A model generated the notes under the pieces. It had not been told where the DNA came from and did not search any database. It worked only from the letters and a program-made list of their open reading frames with translations. Both the position numbers and the translations under genes were made by a program. Positions 10,741 to 18,980 of a DNA stretch of 64,000 nucleotides are shown one piece after another; the first letter of the stretch is position 1; each line of letters begins with the position of its first letter. This stretch comes from SG8-39 sp041558415 (GTDB lineage: Bacteria > Pseudomonadota > Gammaproteobacteria > Burkholderiales > SG8-39). The stretch is from positions 1 to 64,000 of the forward strand of contig JBFFEY010000009.1 of NCBI GenBank assembly GCA_041558415.1, given 5' to 3'.

Positions 10741-11738
10741 CCCGACGCGAGTGCCTCGATCTTCTCGAGCAGCGCGTCGGGCACCTCGAGCCCCTCGGCG
10801 GCGCGCTGCGCGGCGGCAAAGCGGCGTGCGCCGGGCAGGCGCACCTCCGCATCGGCGAGCATCGCCGCCACCACCGCTTCGACGCGTTCGAAGTAGCGCG
10901 CCTGTCCGGCGAGCGCGCCCGGGTCGATGGCGAGGAAGGCTTGGCCGACGCGCGGCCGGTTCCCCTGCTCGGCGAAGAACGAATCCGCCTCGGGTCCGAT
11001 CGCGGCGCCGGTCAGCGCGGTGCAGATCAGCTCGAACATCAGCGCCAGCATGGCGCCCTTTACGCCGCCGATCGGGAACATGCTGCCGTGCTCGATCGCC
11101 TCCTTCGGATCGGTGGTCGGCTTGCCGTCGCGGTCGAGCGCCCAGCCCTCGGGAATGCGCTCGCCGCGCTGCGCGGCAAGCATGATCTTGCCGCGGATTA
11201 CGGTCGTCAGCGCGAGGTCGATCACCAGCGGGTCGGCGCTGGCGCGCGGGAATATGGCCGCCACTGGATCGGTACCGAACAGCGCCTTGCGCCCGCCCCA
11301 GGCGGGAATCGCCGCAGGCGAGTTGGTGAAGGCGAAGCCGACCATGCCCGCCTGCCCCACCGGCAGCAGGTGGATGCCGAGCACGCCGACGTGGCCGCTG
11401 TTGGTGATGCCGGCAAAACCGATGCCGTTGCGCCGCGCGCGCGCGACGACCTCGTCGATCGCCCAGGCGCAGGCCTCGTAGGGCAGCGCGTCGCGGTTGT
11501 CGATCAGGCAGGCCGCAGCACGCTCGGCGCGCAGGATCGGCGTCGCCGCACCGTCCGCGCGGCCGTTCTGCAGCATTGCGCAGTAAAACGGCACGCGCGA
11601 CAGGCCGTGCGTCGGCAGGCCCTGCGCTTCGGCCTGCAGCAGATGCTGCGTGGCACGCTCGGCCATGCGGGGTCTCGCGCCGGCTCGCTCGAGCGCGCGG
11701 CGTGCGAGCTCGAGGAGTTCGGCGGGCGGCTTTTTCAT
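10737..11738 (-). CDS. Malate/L-lactate/sulfolactate dehydrogenase family protein (Ldh/ComC type)
   Basis: The 333-residue protein belongs to the NAD(P)-dependent 2-hydroxyacid dehydrogenase family that includes ComC ((2R)-sulfolactate dehydrogenase), YlbC, ureidoglycolate and piperideine-2-carboxylate reductases. Family marks are the catalytic His in GLPTHGLSR (residue about 44), the SGHVGVLG cofactor loop near 112, and GGRKALFGTDPVA. The stop overlaps the xerD start (ATGA). Together with the nearby SuyAB-like and ComDE-like genes, a role in interconverting sulfolactate and sulfopyruvate is attractive, but sequence alone cannot separate malate, sulfolactate and other substrates. Confidence 0.85.
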   Translation of the reverse strand: MKKPPAELLELARRALERAGARPRMAERATQHLLQAEAQGLPTHGLSRVPFYCAMLQNGRADGAATPILRAERAAACLIDNRDALPYEACAWAIDEVVARARRNGIGFAGITNSGHVGVLGIHLLPVGQAGMVGFAFTNSPAAIPAWGGRKALFGTDPVAAIFPRASADPLVIDLALTTVIRGKIMLAAQRGERIPEGWALDRDGKPTTDPKEAIEHGSMFPIGGVKGAMLALMFELICTALTGAAIGPEADSFFAEQGNRPRVGQAFLAIDPGALAGQARYFERVEAVVAAMLADAEVRLPGARRFAAAQRAAEGLEVPDALLEKIEALASG

Positions 11739-11827
11739 GCGCGCGATTCTACTCGCGCCACCGCGACGGCTCGTTAGCTCGCTAGAATACGGCGCTTGCG
11801 GAACGATTCCAGAGAAGAGAGGAGACC

Positions 11828-12502
11828 ATGGGCAAGTTCATCGAGCTCGTCGCCAGCGACGGGCACCCGCTGTCCGCCTACCGCGCCGACCCCGCCGGCA
11901 AACCGCGTGGCGCCGTCGTCGTGATCCAGGAGATCTTCGGCGTCAACAGCCACATTCGCGCGGTGGCGGACGGCTATGCCGCGGACGGCTACCTCGCCAT
12001 CGCGCCGGCGATGTACGACCGGCTGGATGAAAATTTCGAAGTCGGCTACACGCCGGACGACGTCGCCAAGGGCCGCGCGCTGAAGGACAAGGCGCAACTC
12101 GATGCCGCGCTGCGCGACGCCGAGGCCGCGGTGAAGGAAGCGGCCAAGGCCGGCAAGGTCGGCATGGTCGGCTACTGCTGGGGCGGCTACATTACCTGGA
12201 TGGCTGCGTCACGCGTGGCGGGCCTGGCCTGTGCGGCGCCGTACTACGGCGGCGGCAGCACGACCGACGAGGCGATCGCCGAAAAGCCGAAGTGCGCGGT
12301 CCTGGCGCACTACGGCGAGAAGGACGAGCACATTCCGGTGGACGGCGTGAAGAAGCTCGCCGCCGCGCACCCGGCGGTCACCGTGCACCTTTATCCGGCG
12401 CCGCACGGCTTCAACTGCGACCAGCGCGGCTCCTATGACGCGGCGAGCGCCAAGCTCGCGCGCGAGCGCACGCTGGCGTTCTTCCGCCAGCACCTCGGCT
12501 AA
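11828..12502 (+). CDS. Dienelactone hydrolase family protein
   Basis: The 224-residue alpha/beta hydrolase carries the dienelactone hydrolase catalytic triad: Cys nucleophile in GYCWGGYI (near residue 117), Asp in YGEKDEHIP (near 165) and His in PAPHGFNC (near 195). The family hydrolyses lactone rings in chloroaromatic breakdown, but most chromosomal copies act on unknown esters. A ribosome site (AGAGGAGACC) precedes the ATG. It is divergent from the ldh gene, and no aromatic pathway is nearby. Confidence 0.9.
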   Translation: MGKFIELVASDGHPLSAYRADPAGKPRGAVVVIQEIFGVNSHIRAVADGYAADGYLAIAPAMYDRLDENFEVGYTPDDVAKGRALKDKAQLDAALRDAEAAVKEAAKAGKVGMVGYCWGGYITWMAASRVAGLACAAPYYGGGSTTDEAIAEKPKCAVLAHYGEKDEHIPVDGVKKLAAAHPAVTVHLYPAPHGFNCDQRGSYDAASAKLARERTLAFFRQHLG

Positions 12503-12505
12503 GCC

Positions 12506-12528
12506 CAGCGTACGCAACGCGTACGCTG
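12506..12528. terminator. Inverted repeat between convergent genes, possible bidirectional terminator
   Basis: Two perfect 9-base arms (CAGCGTACG and CGTACGCTG) flank a 5-base spacer, in the 43-base gap between the converging dienelactone hydrolase gene and the comE-like gene. There is no T tract on either side, so termination is inferred from position and symmetry only. Confidence 0.5.
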
Positions 12529-12545
12529 CACGCCCTGCGCGCGGG

Positions 12546-13136
12546 CTACTGCAGGTCGGCGGCGGCGCCGAGCAAGGCGCGGCGGAAGCGCGCCTTGAGC
12601 AGGCCGCCGTCGCGCGGCGGCAGGATGATCGGCACCTTTTCGGCGCGCACCTTGACCGTCGCGAAGTTCGGCCCGGGGTGCGCATGAATCGCCGCGCGCA
12701 GCGCGTCGAGTTCGTTCGCGGCGCGTACCGTGCGTGCGTCGGCGAAGCCCGCGGCGCGCGCCATCGCGGCGAGGTCGACGCCGTGCGCGGTGTGCGTTTC
12801 CTGCATGCCGGTCTCGCCGTAGCGGCCGTTGTCGATCACGACCACCGACAGGTTCGCCGGCCGCTGCACACCGATCGTCGCCAGCGCGCTCAACCCCATG
12901 AGCATCTCGCCGTCTCCGGTGATCACCAGCACACGCCGCTGCGGCTGCGCGAGCGCCAGGCCGAGGCCCATCATCGCCGCCTGGCCCATCGCACCCCACA
13001 GCGGGAAGGTCAGGTCATGGTCGCCCGCCGCGGTGCAATCCCAGGCGGTGGAGCCGAGCCCCGCGACCACCAGCAGCTCGCCGCGCTCGGCGAGCAGCGC
13101 GGAAACGACGTCGCGTCGGTGCAGGGTCGCGCTCAT
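12546..13136 (-). CDS. ThDP-binding decarboxylase, catalytic-type subunit (ComE/sulfopyruvate decarboxylase beta-like)
   Basis: The 196-residue protein is a stand-alone C-terminal ThDP domain of the ComDE/phosphonopyruvate decarboxylase group. It has the ThDP motif GDG (residues 74-76) followed by N near 103 (VVVIDNGRYGETG), and the GAMGQAAMMGLGLALA segment. In methanogens ComDE decarboxylates sulfopyruvate to sulfoacetaldehyde; bacterial sulfolactate degraders use the same enzyme. The start overlaps the stop of the comD-like gene by four bases. Phosphonopyruvate decarboxylase is the main alternative, but no phosphonate genes are nearby and SuyAB-like genes are. Confidence 0.8.
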   Translation of the reverse strand: MSATLHRRDVVSALLAERGELLVVAGLGSTAWDCTAAGDHDLTFPLWGAMGQAAMMGLGLALAQPQRRVLVITGDGEMLMGLSALATIGVQRPANLSVVVIDNGRYGETGMQETHTAHGVDLAAMARAAGFADARTVRAANELDALRAAIHAHPGPNFATVKVRAEKVPIILPPRDGGLLKARFRRALLGAAADLQ

Positions 13137-13678
13137 TGCGCTGCCTGTTCCTGGAAGCTCTTGATGCCGATTACGCGCTGCGAGATGAGCACCGCGACCG
13201 CGGCATAGCCGTTGAACGCCAGGCGCAGCGCCGCATCGACCGCCGGCGCAACCGCCTTCGCCTCGAGCGCCGGCTGCACGATCACGCCCATCGCCTCGAG
13301 CACCGCGGGCGTGGCCTGTCCCATCGGGATCTGCCAGGGATTGAATTCGCCGTACTCGCCGCGCATGGTGATGATCATGGGCAGCGGAATGCGGCATTCC
13401 TTGATCGTGCCGAGCACGTTGATGACGTTGCCCACGCCGCTCGACTGCATGAGCAGCACCGCACGCGCCCCGCCGAGCCAGGCGCCGGTCGCGAGGCCGA
13501 GGCCCTCCTCCTCGGTGGCGAGCACGACGCTGCGCATCGAGGCATCGGCATGACACAGCTCGATGAGCCGCTTGTGCCCGGCATCCGGCACGTAGCTGAC
13601 GATCGAGATGCCGGCCGCCTTCAGCGCGCCGTGCACCTCCAGCGGCCAGTCGACGCCGGCGGCCTGCGGCGCGTTCAT
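13133..13678 (-). CDS. ThDP-binding decarboxylase, N-terminal-type subunit (ComD/sulfopyruvate decarboxylase alpha-like)
   Basis: The 181-residue protein is a stand-alone N-terminal (Pyr) ThDP domain, the normal partner of the ComE-type subunit encoded just downstream. It has the family segment ISIVSYVPDAGHKRLIE, the cofactor-activating Glu in LATEEEGLGLATGAW (near residue 57) and QSSGVGNVINVLGT. Lengths (181 and 196) match the split archaeal ComD/ComE pair. Start and stop overlap both neighbours by ATGA, so translation of frdA-like, comD-like and comE-like genes is coupled. Phosphonopyruvate is an alternative substrate. Confidence 0.8.
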   Translation of the reverse strand: MNAPQAAGVDWPLEVHGALKAAGISIVSYVPDAGHKRLIELCHADASMRSVVLATEEEGLGLATGAWLGGARAVLLMQSSGVGNVINVLGTIKECRIPLPMIITMRGEYGEFNPWQIPMGQATPAVLEAMGVIVQPALEAKAVAPAVDAALRLAFNGYAAVAVLISQRVIGIKSFQEQAAQ

Positions 13679-15438
13679 GCCGCGTCCCTCGCCGCGCCAT
13701 GCACGGCGTCCCGCAACAGCGTCTCGCCCGGGCGCACGCGCGTGAAGGCCACCGACTTGTGCGCGATGGCGACCCCGCCATCGACCAGGCGCGCGCTGGT
13801 GTAGGCCGAGCGCTCGAGCACCCCCGCCTCGGGGAAATCGGAACGGAAATGCGCGCCGCGCGAATCCTCGCGCGCACGCGCCGCGGCAGCGATCACGCGG
13901 CTCACTTGCGTCAGGCTTTTCAGGTTCATCCAGTCGTGCCAGGAGAGATTGAACGCGCGACCGGTGTCCGGCAGCGCGATGCCATCAAGCGCATCGTCGA
14001 GCGCCGACAGTTCGCGCTCTGCCGCGGCCAAGCCCGCGGCGTCGCGAATGATACCGACACGATCCCACATCACGCCAGACAGTGTTTCGCGCAACACCTC
14101 GAGCGCGCCATGACGCCCTGCGCCACCGCCGAACGGCCGCTCGCAGCGCGCGATAGCAGACTCGATCGCGCTCGGATCAGGGGTGCGCAGGGTGCCTTCG
14201 CTGCGCACCCACGCCGCCATCGCATCGCCCGCCACGCCGCCGTACACCGTCGAATTGGCCACTCCGTTTCCGCCAAGGCGGTTGGCGCCGTGCACGCCGC
14301 CGGAATCCTCGCCCGCGACGAACAGGCCGGCGAGCGCGGTCCTGCAGTCGGCAGCGAACTCGACGCCGCCCATCATGTAGTGCGCCGTCGGCACCACCTC
14401 GACCAGCCCGCCGGCCAGGTCGAAGCCGCAGTCGGCGCAGCGCTCCACCATGCCCTTGAAGTCGCGCCGCACGCGCTCGGGGCCGAGGTGCGCCATCGAG
14501 ATGTACAGACCGCCGTTCGGGGTCACGTGGCCCGCGCGCATTTCCGCGTACATGGCTCGCGAGACGATGTCGCGCGTCGCGCGCTCGAGCTTCGCGTCGT
14601 AATGCTGCATGAAGCGCTCGCGCGCACCGTTCAGCAGGGTGCCGCCGGCGCCACGCAAACCTTCCTCGAGCACCGTACCGGTCATGCGTGTGTGCGGGCC
14701 GGCCAGTAGGCCGGTCGGATGAAACTGCACCATCTCCATGTCGCGCAGCGCGAGCCCGGCACGCAGCGCCATCGCCAGCCCGTCGCAGCTCTTGTCGCCT
14801 GAGGGCGTGTGGTAGCGGTACATCGTCGGCCCGCCGCCGGTGGCGAGCAGCACCGCCTTGGCGCGCACCAGCAGATACTCGCCGCTGCGCATGTCGATCA
14901 TCAGCACGCCGGCGAGCGCGTCACCCGCGCTCGCCGGGATGAGCTCGACGGCGCGGTGCTCCTCGAGGCGGCGGATCTCGCGCGCCCAGACCTGCTCGGC
15001 GAGCCGGTTGATGATCTCGATGCCGGTGAGGTCGCCCTTGTGTACCGTGCGATCAAACGTCTGCCCGGCGAAGGCTTTCTGGTGGATCGTGCCGTCCGGA
15101 TTGCGGTCGAAGAAGCAGCCGAGCTCGTTTTCCAGCTCGCGGATGCGCTCCACCGCGAGGGTCACCAGCTGCCAGGCAAGCTCCTGGTCGGGCAGCCACT
15201 TGCCTCCCTCGATGGTGTCCATGAAGTGGCGCTCGATCGAGTCGCCCGGCGCCAGCGCCACGTTGTAGCCGCCCTGCACCATGCGCGTGCAGCCGCATTT
15301 GCCAAGCAGGCCCTTGACCGCGACGGTGATCGCCAGCTCGGGCGCCGCGCGGTGCGCATGCAGCGCGGCGAATAGCCCGGCGCCGCCCGAACCGAGAATC
15401 AGGATGTCGCTGTGAATCTCGCGCAGCGCCCGTTTCAC
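13675..15438 (-). CDS. FAD-dependent flavoprotein subunit of an SDH/FRD-like complex
   Basis: The 587-residue protein (GTG start) belongs to the SdhA/FrdA/L-aspartate oxidase superfamily, with an N-terminal dinucleotide fold (ILGSGGAGLFAAL) and catalytic residues His240 (QFHPTG), the TRDIVSR Arg near 289, His353 (TAHYMMGG) and Arg387 (GANRLGGN). By hand alignment the His that carries covalent FAD in SdhA/FrdA is Cys50 (GCTRMVQGG), the Thr of the TEG substrate motif is Glu258, and there is a short insertion after His240. It reads as a dicarboxylate-type oxidoreductase with a changed site. Its FeS and membrane partners lie upstream in the same unit, apart from it, which is unusual. Confidence 0.88.
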   Translation of the reverse strand: MKRALREIHSDILILGSGGAGLFAALHAHRAAPELAITVAVKGLLGKCGCTRMVQGGYNVALAPGDSIERHFMDTIEGGKWLPDQELAWQLVTLAVERIRELENELGCFFDRNPDGTIHQKAFAGQTFDRTVHKGDLTGIEIINRLAEQVWAREIRRLEEHRAVELIPASAGDALAGVLMIDMRSGEYLLVRAKAVLLATGGGPTMYRYHTPSGDKSCDGLAMALRAGLALRDMEMVQFHPTGLLAGPHTRMTGTVLEEGLRGAGGTLLNGARERFMQHYDAKLERATRDIVSRAMYAEMRAGHVTPNGGLYISMAHLGPERVRRDFKGMVERCADCGFDLAGGLVEVVPTAHYMMGGVEFAADCRTALAGLFVAGEDSGGVHGANRLGGNGVANSTVYGGVAGDAMAAWVRSEGTLRTPDPSAIESAIARCERPFGGGAGRHGALEVLRETLSGVMWDRVGIIRDAAGLAAAERELSALDDALDGIALPDTGRAFNLSWHDWMNLKSLTQVSRVIAAAARAREDSRGAHFRSDFPEAGVLERSAYTSARLVDGGVAIAHKSVAFTRVRPGETLLRDAVHGAARDAA

Positions 15439-15473
15439 GCCTTCACGCCCCCGGTGCTGTTGCGTACGCCCGT

Positions 15474-16082
15474 CTAGCGGACGCCGAGGCTGGCGAGCGC
15501 AGCGGCACGGCGCGCCTGGGCAGCGGCGTTCACCGTGTCATAGAGGCTCGCGCCATGGCTGTCCATGGCGACGAGCAGCGGGCCGAAACCGCGCACGCGG
15601 AACTTCCACAGCGATTCCGGGTTGAGGTCGTCGAGATCGACGTCCTCGATGGCCTCGATCCAGGTCGTCTCCAGCGCCGCGGTGCCACCGATGATCGCGA
15701 GATACACGCCACCGAGGTCGCGGAACGCGGCCGACGAGGCCTCGCGCAAGCCGCCCTTGCCGATGATCATGCGCACGCCGTACTGCTCCATCAGCGGCCG
15801 GGTGAAGCGCTCCATGCGATCGCTGGTCGTCGTGCCGATGCACACCGATGCGTAACCGCTCGGGTTGGCGGGGCTTTTCTCGACCTTGCGCACATTCGGC
15901 GCAGTGTGGATCACCGCGTGCCCATTCAGATCGAAACGCGTCCTGCGCCCGCGGTCGAACATGTGAATCTGCGTCGCGTCGCGGATGCCGTAAAGCGTTC
16001 CGTTCAGCGTCACCGTATCGTTGGCACGCAGGGCGCGGACCTGCGCCTCGCGCACCGGCATCGTGAAATCGTGGTGCGCCAT
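15474..16082 (-). CDS. Class I fumarase/tartrate dehydratase-type hydratase, beta subunit
   Basis: The 202-residue protein is the C-terminal-domain subunit of the [4Fe-4S] hydro-lyase family (fumarase A-type, L-tartrate dehydratase TtdB). Marks are LNGTLYGIRDATQ, the GTTTSDRMERF loop near residue 89, the IIGKGG motif near 107, and FRVRGFGPLLVAMDSHG near the end. Its alpha partner is at 16668-17543; a chalcone-isomerase-like gene sits between them. Fumarase, tartrate dehydratase and related activities cannot be separated by sequence; the neighbouring SDH-like genes argue for a fumarate or fumarate-like substrate. Confidence 0.9.
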   Translation of the reverse strand: MAHHDFTMPVREAQVRALRANDTVTLNGTLYGIRDATQIHMFDRGRRTRFDLNGHAVIHTAPNVRKVEKSPANPSGYASVCIGTTTSDRMERFTRPLMEQYGVRMIIGKGGLREASSAAFRDLGGVYLAIIGGTAALETTWIEAIEDVDLDDLNPESLWKFRVRGFGPLLVAMDSHGASLYDTVNAAAQARRAAALASLGVR

Positions 16083-16093
16083 CGCTGCGTGCC

Positions 16094-16666
16094 TCAGGAA
16101 CCTGCGCCGAGCAGCGCGGCCTTGAGGTCGTCCTGCACCGGGTTCAGGCCCAGCCAGACGCGCAGCAGCGCGCGGTAGAAGTCCTCGCCGACGATCGGCT
16201 GCCCGGACGGCTTTCCATCGATCCGCAGCCGCAGGCCTTCGCCGTGCGCCCAGTCGATGTCGATCGCCATGCCTTCCTTGGCTTCCTGTACGTCGGCCAT
16301 GATCCTCGTCAGCTGCGAAATGCGCGGCCCCAAGCGCACCATCTCCGCGTCGCTGTGGTTCTTGCGCAGACCGTCGATCAGCGCCTGCGTAAACGCCTCG
16401 GCGCTGACATCGCGCAGCATGCGGATCGCCACACGCTTCGGTCCTGGCAGCAGCAGGATCTCTTCGGCCTTGCGTTTGGATTCCGGCAGATACAGGCCGA
16501 TCGCGTAGAGGTCGAGGAACAGAAGCTTGCGCAGTCCGGCGCCGTTCAGCACGAGCGTTGAATCGCCGGGTCCGTCGATTTTCTCGGCGAACTTGACGCC
16601 TTCGACTTCGGCCGCCTGCGCCAGGCTGATGATCGCAGACAGCAACACTGCAGCCAGAACTCTCAT
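16094..16666 (-). CDS. Secreted chalcone-isomerase-like protein
   Basis: The 190-residue protein has an N-terminal signal peptide (MRVLAAVLLSAIISLAQAAE) and then a chalcone-isomerase-like domain (VEGVKFAEKID, LNGAGLRKLLFLDLYAIGLYLP, and a C-terminal GEDFYRALLRVWLG). Bacterial members of this domain lack flavonoid substrates and have no known role; some relatives bind fatty acids. The start at 16666 was preferred over 16684, which would overlap the fumarase alpha gene. It lies one base after the alpha gene and 11 before the beta gene, so it is part of the operon even though it should act outside the cytoplasm. Confidence 0.82.
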   Translation of the reverse strand: MRVLAAVLLSAIISLAQAAEVEGVKFAEKIDGPGDSTLVLNGAGLRKLLFLDLYAIGLYLPESKRKAEEILLLPGPKRVAIRMLRDVSAEAFTQALIDGLRKNHSDAEMVRLGPRISQLTRIMADVQEAKEGMAIDIDWAHGEGLRLRIDGKPSGQPIVGEDFYRALLRVWLGLNPVQDDLKAALLGAGS

Positions 16667-16667
16667 C

Positions 16668-17543
16668 TCAGTACCCGTACTCAATGCCCTGCGGACCGAT
16701 GGTCGCCCGTGCGCGGCGCGCCGAGTGACATTGCATGTTGACCGCCACCGGATTCATCGTGATGTGCGTCGCCGCCGTTTCGACGTGCACCGCGAACGCG
16801 GTCGCATCGCCGCCCAGTCCCTGCGGGCCGACACCCAGCTGGTTCACGGCCGGCGCGAGCGCCTGCTCGAGCGCCGCGCCTTCCGGGTCGCCGCAGCGCG
16901 TGCCGAGTGGCCGCGTCGCCGCGACCTTGGCGAGATGCACGCAGAGATCCGCGGTGCCGCCCACGCCGACGCCGACGATCGTCGGCGGACAGGTCTTGCC
17001 ACCGGCAGCGAGTACGCAGTCGATGACGAAGGTCTTGATCGCGTCGACACCCTCGGCGGGAATCGCCATGCGCAACCAGGAATTGTTCTCCGAGCCGGAG
17101 CCCTTCGGCACCATCTCGATCGACAGGCGCTCGGCGTCCTCCGAGAAATCGAAGTGGATGACGGGCACGCTGCGGCCGCAGGAGCTGTGCTCGTTCTTGC
17201 GCGTCACCGGGTGCACCACGGAAGAGCGCAGCGGATGCTCGCGCGTCGCCCGCGCACAGCCCTCGCGGATGGCCGCCTTGAGGCCGGCACCGTCCACTTC
17301 GACGCCGCGTCCGATGACCACGTTGTAGATGGGGATGCCGGTGTCCTGGCACAGCAGGTTGTCGGTCTCCTCGGCAACCTTGATGTTGGCGATCATGGTG
17401 CCGAGGATGCGCTTTGCGGTGGGGTCGCTTTCCGCGGCGTCTAGCCCGGCGAAGCCCTGCTTGATGTCCGGCGGCAGCAGCTTGACCGCGCGGATGTAGA
17501 GCTGCTTGGCAGCTTCCTCGACTTGCTTGAGATCGACCTTCAT
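16668..17543 (-). CDS. Class I fumarase/tartrate dehydratase-type hydratase, alpha subunit
   Basis: The 291-residue protein is the N-terminal-domain subunit of the [4Fe-4S] hydro-lyase family. It shows the three expected cluster cysteines: LLCQDTG (near 80), GKTCPPTIVG (near 190) and NMQCHSARRA (near 272), plus KGSGSENNSW (near 150) that lines the active site. In other members the enzyme adds water across fumarate or removes it from malate or tartrate. The start was set at 17543 (MKVDLKQ). It lies 28 bases after the small membrane-anchor gene of the SDH-like complex. Confidence 0.9.
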   Translation of the reverse strand: MKVDLKQVEEAAKQLYIRAVKLLPPDIKQGFAGLDAAESDPTAKRILGTMIANIKVAEETDNLLCQDTGIPIYNVVIGRGVEVDGAGLKAAIREGCARATREHPLRSSVVHPVTRKNEHSSCGRSVPVIHFDFSEDAERLSIEMVPKGSGSENNSWLRMAIPAEGVDAIKTFVIDCVLAAGGKTCPPTIVGVGVGGTADLCVHLAKVAATRPLGTRCGDPEGAALEQALAPAVNQLGVGPQGLGGDATAFAVHVETAATHITMNPVAVNMQCHSARRARATIGPQGIEYGY

Positions 17544-17571
17544 GCGCTCGATTGTAGTCTGGCGGGGCGCG

Positions 17572-17919
17572 CTACAGGGCGAGGGCGAAGGCGAGGCCCA
17601 TGGCAAGCGCGAGCGCGGCCGCGGCGGCGGCGAGGCTCTTCTGCCAGTCGCGCCAGGGCAGGAACTCGAGCGCGAGCAGCCGCAAACCGCCCGCCAGGTG
17701 CGCCGCCAGCAGCAAGACGATGCCCCACTCGGCGAACTTGACCGCCGGCAGCGCCGTCCAGGCGAGGAAACGATCGAACTGCGCCGCACCCTGCAGCGAC
17801 TGGCTGAGCGCCCAGAAATGCACCGGCAGGAACAGCGCCAGCAGGATGCCGGAGACGCGGTGCACGAGGAACGCGCCGTAGGCCGGGTGCTTGCGCGCCC
17901 GAGAATCGTTACGCCGCAC
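17572..17919 (-). CDS. SDH/FRD-like membrane anchor subunit (cytochrome b type)
   Basis: The 115-residue protein has three transmembrane segments and looks like an SdhC/FrdC-type anchor: AFLVHRVSGILLALFLPVHF in the first helix (HRxSG motif with a possible haem-ligand His) and AAHLAGGLRLLALEF in the second, ending in a third hydrophobic helix. It starts with GTG at 17919, overlapping the previous anchor gene by 11 bases. A longer ORF upstream of this point is out of keeping with the family. It probably carries electrons from the flavoprotein/FeS subunits to quinone. Confidence 0.82.
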   Translation of the reverse strand: MRRNDSRARKHPAYGAFLVHRVSGILLALFLPVHFWALSQSLQGAAQFDRFLAWTALPAVKFAEWGIVLLLAAHLAGGLRLLALEFLPWRDWQKSLAAAAAALALAMGLAFALAL

Positions 17920-18256
17920 CGCCGAACACTCCCGCAACTGCGCGCAGGCCGAGCACGGCCAGCGCGATCGCGAACAGAACCAGAACCACGTCGCGCGAGG
18001 CGCCGCGCCAGCCGAGCCACTCGCCGAGCGTGGCGCGCAGCCCGATCGGCGCGTGCACCGCAGCGGCGACGACGAAGGTGGCGTAGAACACCAGGCCCGG
18101 AACGTTGCCGCGCGTGCGGCCAAGGATCTCCGCCGCCGACAGACCGCCCTGCACCGCAGCGATGATCGTCACCAGGTGCACCAGCACGCAGAACGCGAGC
18201 ACGGCGGCGCTGGCGCGCTGCGCCAGCCAGAGAATCGTTTCGCCGCGCGCCTTCAC
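17909..18256 (-). CDS. SDH/FRD-like membrane anchor subunit (SdhC type)
   Basis: The 115-residue protein begins at a GTG that overlaps the stop of the FeS subunit gene (GTGA, 18253-18256). Three hydrophobic helices are visible (SAAVLAFCVLVHLVTIIAAV, VFYATFVVAAAVHAPIGLRA and VVLVLFAIALAVLGLRAVAG). The HAPIGLRATLGEW segment matches the haem-b-binding HxxxG(I/L)R motif of SdhC/FrdC. Together with the next gene it forms a two-subunit membrane anchor. Confidence 0.82.
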   Translation of the reverse strand: MKARGETILWLAQRASAAVLAFCVLVHLVTIIAAVQGGLSAAEILGRTRGNVPGLVFYATFVVAAAVHAPIGLRATLGEWLGWRGASRDVVLVLFAIALAVLGLRAVAGVFGGAA

Positions 18257-18966
18257 AGCGTGCCCTTCAGCAGCGCGCGCGCCAGCCTGCGCTTGAGGCC
18301 GGCAATGCCCGCCGTCGGCGAGATCTTCTGCGGGCAGCGCTCGCTGCAACCCATCTGGCTGTGGCAGGCGTGGCAGCCCGCGTCGCCGCCGACCGCACGC
18401 AGCCGCTCCGACTGCGCCGTGTCGCGTGCGTCACAGGCGAGCGTCCAGGCACGGTTCAGCGCCGCGGGGCCCAGATAGTCCGGGTTCCAGGCCACCAGGT
18501 CGCAGGAGGCGTAGCACACGCCGCAGCCGATACATTCGATGCCCGCGTCGGCCTGCCGCCGTACGGCGTCCTCGGGCGAGATGCGCGCGAAGTCCTCGTG
18601 GCGCGTCCGGCTGCCGCTGAACTGGCCGCGCGCGCGCGCCCACTTGTCGAAGAACGGCGCCATGTCGGTGACCAGGTCGCGAATCACCGGCAGGTGGCCG
18701 AGCGGCGCGACCTCAAGCGCACCGTCGTCGGCCACCGCGTCGACATGCGTGCGGCAGGTCCAGCGTGCCACGCCGTTCACCGTCATCGCGCAGGAGCCGC
18801 ACATGCCGACGCGGCAGGCGAAGCGGTAGGCGAGCGACGCGTCGATATGGCGCTGGATGTGGGTGATGACGTCGAGCACCGTCTGGCTCGCGTGGCGCGG
18901 CACCTCGAAGCTCTGGAAGGCGCCTTGCTCGGCGCCGCGCCAGACACTCACGCGCAGGGTCTGCAT
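18253..18966 (-). CDS. SDH/FRD-like iron-sulfur subunit
   Basis: The 237-residue protein carries all three clusters of an SdhB/FrdB protein: [2Fe-2S] (CRVGMCGSC with a later C in WTCRT), [4Fe-4S] (CIGCGVCYASC) and [3Fe-4S]-type (CHACHSQMGCSERCP). The clusters wire electrons from the flavin to quinone. It lies 14 bases after the large ThDP enzyme and overlaps the first membrane anchor. Its flavoprotein partner is encoded about 2.8 kb further downstream, after the hydratase genes, instead of next to it as in usual sdh or frd operons. Confidence 0.92.
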   Translation of the reverse strand: MQTLRVSVWRGAEQGAFQSFEVPRHASQTVLDVITHIQRHIDASLAYRFACRVGMCGSCAMTVNGVARWTCRTHVDAVADDGALEVAPLGHLPVIRDLVTDMAPFFDKWARARGQFSGSRTRHEDFARISPEDAVRRQADAGIECIGCGVCYASCDLVAWNPDYLGPAALNRAWTLACDARDTAQSERLRAVGGDAGCHACHSQMGCSERCPQKISPTAGIAGLKRRLARALLKGTL

Positions 18967-18980
18967 GTCTCGCCGTCTCC

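Noticed and set aside
10737..11738. Calling the dehydrogenase firmly ComC (sulfolactate dehydrogenase)
   Set aside because: The family has many substrates with the same motifs. Only the gene context points to sulfolactate, so the feature is named at family level.
13675..18966. An ordinary TCA-cycle sdh/fum operon
   Set aside because: Not excluded, but the changed FAD site, the flavoprotein gene placed away from the FeS gene, and the SuyAB/ComDE-like neighbours make a specialised role more likely; it is given as the main alternative in the findings.
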